A DNA stretch of 64,000 bases from Numida meleagris (taxonomy: Eukaryota > Chordata > Aves > Galliformes > Numididae), in contig NC_034414.1 of assembly GCF_002078875.1 (NCBI RefSeq), forward strand, positions 31,158,590-31,222,589, given 5' to 3'. The translations under genes and the position numbers were made by a program. A model generated the notes under the pieces. That model was not told where the DNA came from and did not search any database. It was given only the letters and a program-made list of their open reading frames with translations. Shown piece after piece: positions 63,721-64,000 of the stretch; position 1 is the stretch's first letter; the number at the start of each line of letters is the position of its first letter.

Positions 63721-64000
63721 TGCTGTTCAGCAGCAAACTAATTTAAGGCAAGCCTCAGAAATCAGAAAAATCCAGAACCAAAACCTGGTGCCCAATGCTA
63801 ATTTTATTTAGAAAAGAAATAACAGATCAAAGAGCAATTTATTTTATTGGAAGTCACGGAATATGAGAATTAGGTGCTTCAATCAAGCAAGAACTGCAAC
63901 ACTGAATGAAGCATTTTCTAAAGATCACCCAAAAAAATCTAGGAATGGAACAATAAACCAGATTGCTTCCCAGGAGAAGTTGGTAGTATTGGCACAGACA

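Larger units (their letters stand above)
49971..64000. other. Intergenic region downstream of FMN1
   Basis: No gene recognised on either strand in 14 kb. It contains a purine tract, a pyrimidine-rich simple repeat, a T18 run, a 41-bp minisatellite, one CR1 fragment and one mariner remnant. In other tetrapods the next gene is GREM1, transcribed towards FMN1; its single coding exon (about 184 codons) is not present here, though its 3' UTR could begin near the right edge. Confidence 0.65.

Noticed and set aside
48353..64000. GREM1 coding exon on the - strand
   Set aside because: It would appear as one open frame of about 184 codons with a cystine knot; nothing like it is present.
1..64000. CRISPR arrays, operons, riboswitches, tRNA or rRNA genes
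   Set aside because: No regularly spaced direct repeats with spacers, no cloverleaf sequences seen, and the window is clearly vertebrate nuclear DNA.

Overview
This is a vertebrate nuclear window, AT-rich and almost entirely non-coding. It carries seven short coding exons of one gene on the + strand, separated by introns of up to 20 kb. The interspersed repeats point to a bird, most likely chicken or another galliform. They include CR1 LINE fragments (some ending in the ATTCTATG-type 3' repeat), an internally deleted mariner of the Galluhop type, avian ERVL-like LTRs, and an LTR with the alpharetrovirus-like polyadenylation context AATAAACGCCATTTT.

The gene is FMN1 (formin-1). Only its 3' end is present: the last part of the FH2 domain and the basic C-terminal tail. 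The exons are 1237-1296, 2153-2273, 14481-14573, 35000-35051, 37524-37673, 47138-47222 and 48308-48352, the last ending in TGA. All six junctions have AG acceptors and GT donors, and the phases match. Together they give 606 coding bases (201 residues and a stop). The tail [17 protein letters not shown] identifies FMN1 rather than FMN2. The 5' part of the gene lies upstream of base 1.

Layout: 1-48352 holds the FMN1 exons and introns. From 48353 there is a probable 3' UTR, then intergenic DNA to 64000 with no recognisable gene. In tetrapods the next gene, GREM1, is convergent with FMN1, so it should lie on the - strand beyond the right edge; its coding exon is not in this window. From the mouse limb-deformity work, the 3' introns of FMN1 and this intergenic interval are known to carry the limb enhancers of GREM1. 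The main biological interest of the window is therefore probably cis-regulatory. I list several candidate motif clusters (SMAD-like, PBX/HOX, MEIS, octamer and homeodomain), all as inference because conservation could not be tested.

Other features: an LTR with TG...CA ends and a perfect 5-bp target duplication, a 41-bp three-copy minisatellite, a TTTG microsatellite forming a splice-acceptor tract, a 25-N assembly gap between homopolymers, and a possible in-frame alternative terminal exon. I saw no tRNA, rRNA, CRISPR array or bacterial-type gene. I found no evidence for a wholly new biological system.
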